DNA of 9,402 nt. Origin: Betaproteobacteria bacterium (lineage in GTDB: Bacteria; Pseudomonadota; Gammaproteobacteria; Burkholderiales; Burkholderiaceae_C). The DNA lies in contig VBCQ01000004.1 of assembly GCA_005882155.1 (NCBI GenBank), forward strand, positions 5,089 to 14,490, written 5' to 3'. Below, piece after piece: positions 6,342-9,402 of the stretch. The notes under the pieces were generated by a model that had not been told where the DNA came from, did not search any database, and was given only the letters and a program-made list of their open reading frames with translations. Numbering within the stretch: the stretch's first letter is position 1; each line of letters opens with the position of its first letter. Both the position numbers and the translations under genes were made by a program.

Positions 6342-6380
6342 CTTAACGCTCGCCTAACGCTGCGCTAACGGTGTCCTAAT
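6342..6380 (+). promoter_or_regulatory. Four 11-base-spaced TAA half-sites: probable OmpR/QseB/PmrA-type binding array for degP
   Basis: The hexamers CTTAAC (6342-6347), CCTAAC (6353-6358), GCTAAC (6364-6369) and CCTAAT (6375-6380) are separated by exactly 5 bases each, so the TAA core recurs every 11 bases. This matches the known PmrA-box layout (YTTAAK-N5-YTTAAK) and the direct-repeat mode of OmpR-family regulators. The last two half-sites cover the position expected for the -35 element of a promoter with its -10 at 6391, as at activator-dependent promoters. Binding by the regulator encoded at 3498-4163 is inference. Confidence 0.7.
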
Positions 6381-6390
6381 CGATCGTCCC

Positions 6391-6396
6391 TATCTT
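6391..6396 (+). promoter_or_regulatory. Candidate -10 box of the degP promoter
   Basis: TATCTT lies 10 bases after the last regulator half-site and 47 bases before the degP start codon. The corresponding -35 position (about 6368-6373, ACGGTG) is a poor match to TTGACA and is covered by the half-sites, which fits an activated promoter. A 10-base palindrome CCGCATGCGG follows at 6400-6409, near the expected transcript start. Confidence 0.45.
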
Positions 6397-6443
6397 TGAC
6401 CGCATGCGGGATGTTCCGCGCCAGTCAATGAAGGAGTAGGGGC

Positions 6444-7955
6444 ATGAAGATGAATCGATTGAGCGCTGCGTTGATCGCGGGCGGTGTGTTGGTCGGTACG
6501 GCGGGCGCGTTCGGCCTGCCGTCGTGGTTGAAGAGCAGCAGCGACACCAAGGTTGCCGTGGCCCAACCGGTCGCCGCCGCACCGATGACGGCGGCTGCAG
6601 CCGTGGTGCCCGCCGCGCCGGTGCCGCCGCTCGGCGCGCAAGGGGTGCCGAACTATCGCGCGATCGTCAAGCTTGCCGGCCCGGCAGTGGTCGGCGTGAC
6701 CGTCGAAGGCACGCACAAGACCACGGCCGAAGAGCTCGGCCTGCCGCCGGGCGCCGAGAACGATCCGTTCTTCCAGTTCTTCCGTGGCCTGCCGGGCTTT
6801 CAGCGCGGCAGGCCCAACTCGTCGGTGCCGTTCCGCGGTCTCGGCTCGGGCTTCATCATCAGCGCCGATGGCTTGATTCTCACCAACGCGCACGTCGTGC
6901 GCGAAGCCAAGGAAGTGACGGTCAAGCTGAGCGACCGGCGCGAATATTCGGCCAAGGTCCTCGGTGCCGACCCGGCCACCGACATCGCGGTGCTGCGCAT
7001 CGACGCGAAGGACTTGCCGACGGTGCGCTTGGGTGACCCGAATCAACTCGAGGTCGGCGACCCGGTGCTCGCGATCGGCTCGCCGTTCGGCCTCGAGCAG
7101 ACGGCCACGCAAGGCATCGTCAGCGCGAAGGGGCGCTCGCTGCCGGGTGACGCGGTGGTGCCGTTCATCCAGACCGACGCTGCGGTGAACCCCGGCAACT
7201 CGGGTGGCCCGTTGTTCGACGGCAGCGGCGCGGTGGTCGGCATCAACGCGCAGATCTATTCGCAGTCCGGCGGCTACCAGGGCTTGTCGTTCGCGATCCC
7301 GATCAACGTTGCGTTGAAGGTGAAGGACCAGATCGTCGCGACAGGTCACGCAACGCACGCGCGTTTGGGCGTGACGGTGCAGGATCTGAACCAGTCGCTG
7401 GCGCAGTCGTTCGGACTGTCGCGGCTCGACGGTGCGCTGGTGGCGAGCGTCTCGCCGAACAGCGCAGCCGCAGCGGCGGGCTTGAAGTCGGGTGACGTGA
7501 TCACGCAGGTCAACGGTGAGACGATCGTTCGATCGGGCGCACTGTCGAGCATCATCGGCATGTCCGCGCCGGGCGAGCGCGTCAAGCTGAAAGTGTGGCG
7601 CGATCGCGCGTCGCGCGACATCGACGTGAAGCTCGGTAGCGCCGAAGAGCACGGCAAGGAAGTCGCGAGCGACGACGGCGCTGCGCCAGGTGGCCAGCTC
7701 GGCCTCTCGCTGCGTCCGTTGACGCGCGAAGAAAAACGCCAGGCGCGTGTCGAGCAGGGGCTCGTCGTCGAAGGCGCGACGGGCGCGGCGGCACGCGCCG
7801 GCATCGAGCCGGGTGACGTGCTGCTCGCGATCAACGGCAAGCCGGTGCAATCAGTCGAGCAGGTGAAGAGCGTGCTGCAAAGCAAGCCGAAGAGCGTCGC
7901 GTTGCTGGTGCAGCGCGAGGGCGAGAAGATCTTCGTGCCGGTGAACCTCGGCTGA
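6444..7955 (+). CDS. degP: DegP/DegQ-type periplasmic serine endoprotease (HtrA, Do family)
   Basis: The 503-residue envelope quality-control protease cleaves misfolded periplasmic proteins. It has an N-terminal signal or anchor (about 4-24), then an Ala/Pro-rich linker (about 40-66). The trypsin-like domain has an intact triad: H150 (LTNAHVV), D180 (TDIAVLRI) and S253 (NPGNSGGPLF). The LA loop (NDPFFQFFRG, about 106-130) is short, as in DegQ-like members. Two PDZ domains follow: PDZ1 at about 302-398 (ARLGVTVQDL, SAAAAAGLKSGDVITQVNG) and PDZ2 at about 416-500 (AARAGIEPGDVLLAINGKP). Length and layout match the Do family; MucD is an equally good name. The ATG at 6444 has an AAGGAG ribosome site (6431-6436); a second in-frame ATG at 6450 is possible. 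Regulation by the linked two-component system is suggested by the 11-base repeats upstream. It is probably cotranscribed with the secreted protein gene 47 bases downstream. Confidence 0.93.
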   Translation: MKMNRLSAALIAGGVLVGTAGAFGLPSWLKSSSDTKVAVAQPVAAAPMTAAAAVVPAAPVPPLGAQGVPNYRAIVKLAGPAVVGVTVEGTHKTTAEELGLPPGAENDPFFQFFRGLPGFQRGRPNSSVPFRGLGSGFIISADGLILTNAHVVREAKEVTVKLSDRREYSAKVLGADPATDIAVLRIDAKDLPTVRLGDPNQLEVGDPVLAIGSPFGLEQTATQGIVSAKGRSLPGDAVVPFIQTDAAVNPGNSGGPLFDGSGAVVGINAQIYSQSGGYQGLSFAIPINVALKVKDQIVATGHATHARLGVTVQDLNQSLAQSFGLSRLDGALVASVSPNSAAAAAGLKSGDVITQVNGETIVRSGALSSIIGMSAPGERVKLKVWRDRASRDIDVKLGSAEEHGKEVASDDGAAPGGQLGLSLRPLTREEKRQARVEQGLVVEGATGAAARAGIEPGDVLLAINGKPVQSVEQVKSVLQSKPKSVALLVQREGEKIFVPVNLG

Positions 7956-8002
7956 GTCGCTCGGGTCAAAACGGATGGGAGGGAGATCATCAGGAGCCGA
8001 CG

Positions 8003-8440
8003 ATGAAGACACGATCCCTCACACCCTGGCCCGCCGCAGCGGCGCTGGCCCTCGCCGGCGCCGCTGTGCTCGGCGCTGGCCTGCCTCCCGAGCAGCGCGC
8101 GGGCGGCGTGACCTATGTGACCGGCGGCGTCGCCGCCGATGAATCGGCAGCGTTCAAGCAAGCCCGTGCCGACTATCCGCTGACCGTCCAGCTCGTCGAG
8201 CGGGCGGGCGCGCACAACGCCTACACCGCCAACTCACGCGTGAAGCTTGTCGACACTGCGTCGGGTGTGGTGGTGCTCGACGCGCAAGCCGATGGCCCCT
8301 TCATGCTCGTTCGCTTGCCGAGCGGCAACTACCGCGTCGAGGCGACGCTCAACGGACGCACCGTGCAAACCAAGACGGTGACGGTGAGCAGCACGGGTCA
8401 CACGCAGGTCGATTTGGTGTTCCCGCAGGGCACGGACTAA
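8003..8440 (+). CDS. Small secreted protein with carboxypeptidase-regulatory-like (Ig-type) fold
   Basis: This 145-residue protein of unknown function has a signal peptide at about 1-26 (MKTRSL, then an Ala/Leu-rich core). The mature part opens with GVTYVTGGVAADE and contains a beta-sandwich-like region of about 60-140 (YPLTVQLVE, ANSRVKLVDTASGVVVLDAQADGPFMLVRLPSGNYRVEATLNGR). The order 'property of the solute, then LPSGNYRVEATLNG' is typical of CarboxypepD_reg/transthyretin-like domains in secreted proteins. Such small proteins are frequent in Burkholderiales, but no activity is assigned to this group as far as I know. The ATG at 8003 has an AGGAG site (7991-7995). It lies 47 bases after degP with no terminator between, so it may be a cotranscribed DegP client or envelope factor. 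Its TAA overlaps the stop codon of convergent kynA. Confidence 0.75.
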   Translation: MKTRSLTPWPAAAALALAGAAVLGAGLPPEQRAGGVTYVTGGVAADESAAFKQARADYPLTVQLVERAGAHNAYTANSRVKLVDTASGVVVLDAQADGPFMLVRLPSGNYRVEATLNGRTVQTKTVTVSSTGHTQVDLVFPQGTD

Positions 8441-9273
8441 AGATCAGTTCGCAGTTTCCAGATCTCTGGGAACAGCACCACGTCGAGCATCTTGCGCAGG
8501 TAGCCGACGCCGCTGGTGCCGCCGGTGCCGCGCTTGAAGCCGATGACGCGTTCGACCGTCGTCACATGGCGGAAGCGCCAGAGGCGGAATGCGTCTTCGA
8601 GGTCGGTCAGTTCCTCGCCGAGCTGGTACAGGTCCCAGTGCGTCTCGGGGTTGCGGTAGGCGACGAGCCAGGCCTGCTCGACGGCATCGCTCGCGACATA
8701 GGGCTGGGTCCAGTCGCGCTCGGTGTGTGTCGCAGGAATCGCAAGGCCGCGCCGGGCGAGCAGGCGCAGTGACTCGTCGTAGAGCGACGGCGCACGGTAG
8801 GCCGCTTCGACCTTCGCGAGAATTTCGGGGCGGTGCGAATGCGGCTTCAGCATCGCCGCGTTCTTGTTGCCGAGCATGAACTCGACGCTTCGGTACTGCC
8901 AGCTCTGGAAGCCGCTGCTGGTGCTCAGGTAGGGGCGGATCGCCGAGTACTCGGGCGGCGTCATCGTCGCAAGCACGTCCCAGGCGTGCACCAGCTGCTC
9001 CATGATCCGGCTCACGCGAGCGAGCATCTTGAATGCGCTGCCGAGCTTGTCGTCGGCAATGCAGGAGACCGCCGCGGCGAGCTCGTGCAGCATCAGCTTC
9101 ATCCACAGCTCGCTCGTCTGGTGCTGGACGATGAACAGCATCTCGTTGTGGTCGGGCGACAGCGGATGCTGCGCGTTCAGCACCTCGTCAAGGTGCAGGT
9201 AGTCCGCGTAGCTCATGTCCGTGCTGAAGTCGAGCTGCGGCCCTTCGTCGGCGACGATCTTTTCTGTGCTCAT
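8437..9273 (-). CDS. kynA: Tryptophan 2,3-dioxygenase
   Basis: This cytoplasmic haem enzyme opens the indole ring of L-tryptophan with O2 to give N-formylkynurenine, the first step of the kynurenine pathway. The 278-residue protein matches the bacterial family over its whole length: YLHLDEVLNAQHPLS (25-39), FIVQHQTSELWMKL (47-60), SSGFQSWQYRSVEFMLGNKN (119-138), and LWRFRHVTTVERVIGFKRGTGGTSGVG (231-257). By comparison with the Xanthomonas enzyme, H51 is the distal histidine (H55 there), R113 the substrate-carboxylate arginine (R117), H236 the haem ligand (H240) and T250 the substrate-contacting threonine (T254); all are present. The ATG at 9273 has a GGAGG ribosome site (9281-9285). It is preceded by the end of kynU with a 55-base gap, indicating a kyn operon. 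Its stop overlaps the convergent gene's stop by four bases. Confidence 0.96.
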   Translation of the reverse strand: MSTEKIVADEGPQLDFSTDMSYADYLHLDEVLNAQHPLSPDHNEMLFIVQHQTSELWMKLMLHELAAAVSCIADDKLGSAFKMLARVSRIMEQLVHAWDVLATMTPPEYSAIRPYLSTSSGFQSWQYRSVEFMLGNKNAAMLKPHSHRPEILAKVEAAYRAPSLYDESLRLLARRGLAIPATHTERDWTQPYVASDAVEQAWLVAYRNPETHWDLYQLGEELTDLEDAFRLWRFRHVTTVERVIGFKRGTGGTSGVGYLRKMLDVVLFPEIWKLRTDL

Positions 9274-9328
9274 TGGGCATCCTCCGTGCTGCGCACTCCG
9301 GAATTCGCCTTGGGAGCGGCCCGGCGGC

Positions 9329-9402
9329 TCATGTCACTGCAGCTCGCTGGTTGAATTGGGCTTCGCGCCATTCGCCGCTTTGCAGCACTTGACGCAGATG
9401 CT
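9329..9402 (-). CDS. kynU: Kynureninase, C-terminal end (cut by window edge)
   Basis: A minus-strand frame enters from the right edge and ends at a TGA at 9329-9331. The 23 visible codons read HLRQVLQSG followed by EWREAQFNQRAAVT. This tail (helix, then W-R-E-A-x-F-x-x-R-A-A-V-T) matches the C-terminus of bacterial kynureninases as I know them. The enzyme is PLP-dependent and splits kynurenine to anthranilate and alanine, two steps after the kynA reaction. Its position directly before kynA, with a 55-base spacer, fits the common kynU-kynA order in betaproteobacteria. The call rests on a short fragment plus context. Confidence 0.68.
   Translation of the reverse strand, partial: HLRQVLQSGEWREAQFNQRAAVT

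Noticed and set aside
6390..7850. A 486-codon minus-strand frame opposite degP
   Set aside because: It is His/Arg/Asp-rich shadow coding of the degP strand; degP shows the full catalytic triad and two PDZ domains.
1..9402. CRISPR array, tRNA or rRNA gene, insertion sequence, phage attachment site
   Set aside because: No repeat-spacer series, cloverleaf with acceptor stem, rRNA segment, transposase frame or flanking target duplications were seen by eye on either strand.

Overview
The window looks like chromosomal DNA of a high-GC betaproteobacterium, most likely of the order Burkholderiales. The pointers are GC-rich codon use throughout, a PEP-CTERM protein (which implies an exosortase elsewhere in the genome), a QseBC-like two-component pair, and a kynU-kynA tryptophan-degradation arrangement. 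This placement is inferred from gene content and protein style, not from a marker gene. The window is densely coded, and the longest gap without a gene is about 180 bases.

Left part, minus strand (1-3422). Read in the direction of transcription, the genes are a membrane-anchored TAXI-type solute-binding protein, a type II NADH dehydrogenase whose start overlaps the TAXI stop by 4 bases (ATGA), and then a winged-helix/minimal-nucleotidyltransferase regulator. The regulator overlaps by 38 bases the start of a small gene that runs off the left edge, probably a HEPN-domain partner. These last two resemble a MNT-HEPN toxin-antitoxin-like module. CGTAGC-type inverted half-sites lie over the regulator's start codon.

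Middle, plus strand (3498-8440). An OmpR-family response regulator overlaps its QseC-like histidine kinase by 4 bases (GTGA). Next come a small PEP-CTERM protein with a PA14-like body, two back-to-back terminator hairpins, a DegP/DegQ-type periplasmic serine protease, and a small secreted protein with a carboxypeptidase-regulatory-like fold. The promoter region of the protease carries four half-sites of the form (C/G)(C/T)TAA(C/T) at exactly 11-base spacing. This is the architecture expected for an OmpR/PmrA/QseB-type regulator, so the linked two-component system plausibly controls the protease as part of an envelope-stress circuit.

Right part, minus strand (8437-9402). Tryptophan 2,3-dioxygenase (kynA) lies downstream of the last codons of a probable kynureninase (kynU), forming a kynurenine-pathway operon. 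The kynA stop codon overlaps the stop codon of the convergent secreted-protein gene.

The least ordinary items are the 11-base repeat array before degP, the edge-truncated MNT-HEPN pair with its operator-like repeats, the palindrome-rich divergent spacer before a possibly leaderless response-regulator gene, and the orphan TAXI protein coupled to NDH-2. I see no clearly new multi-gene system, no mobile element, no CRISPR array and no RNA gene.
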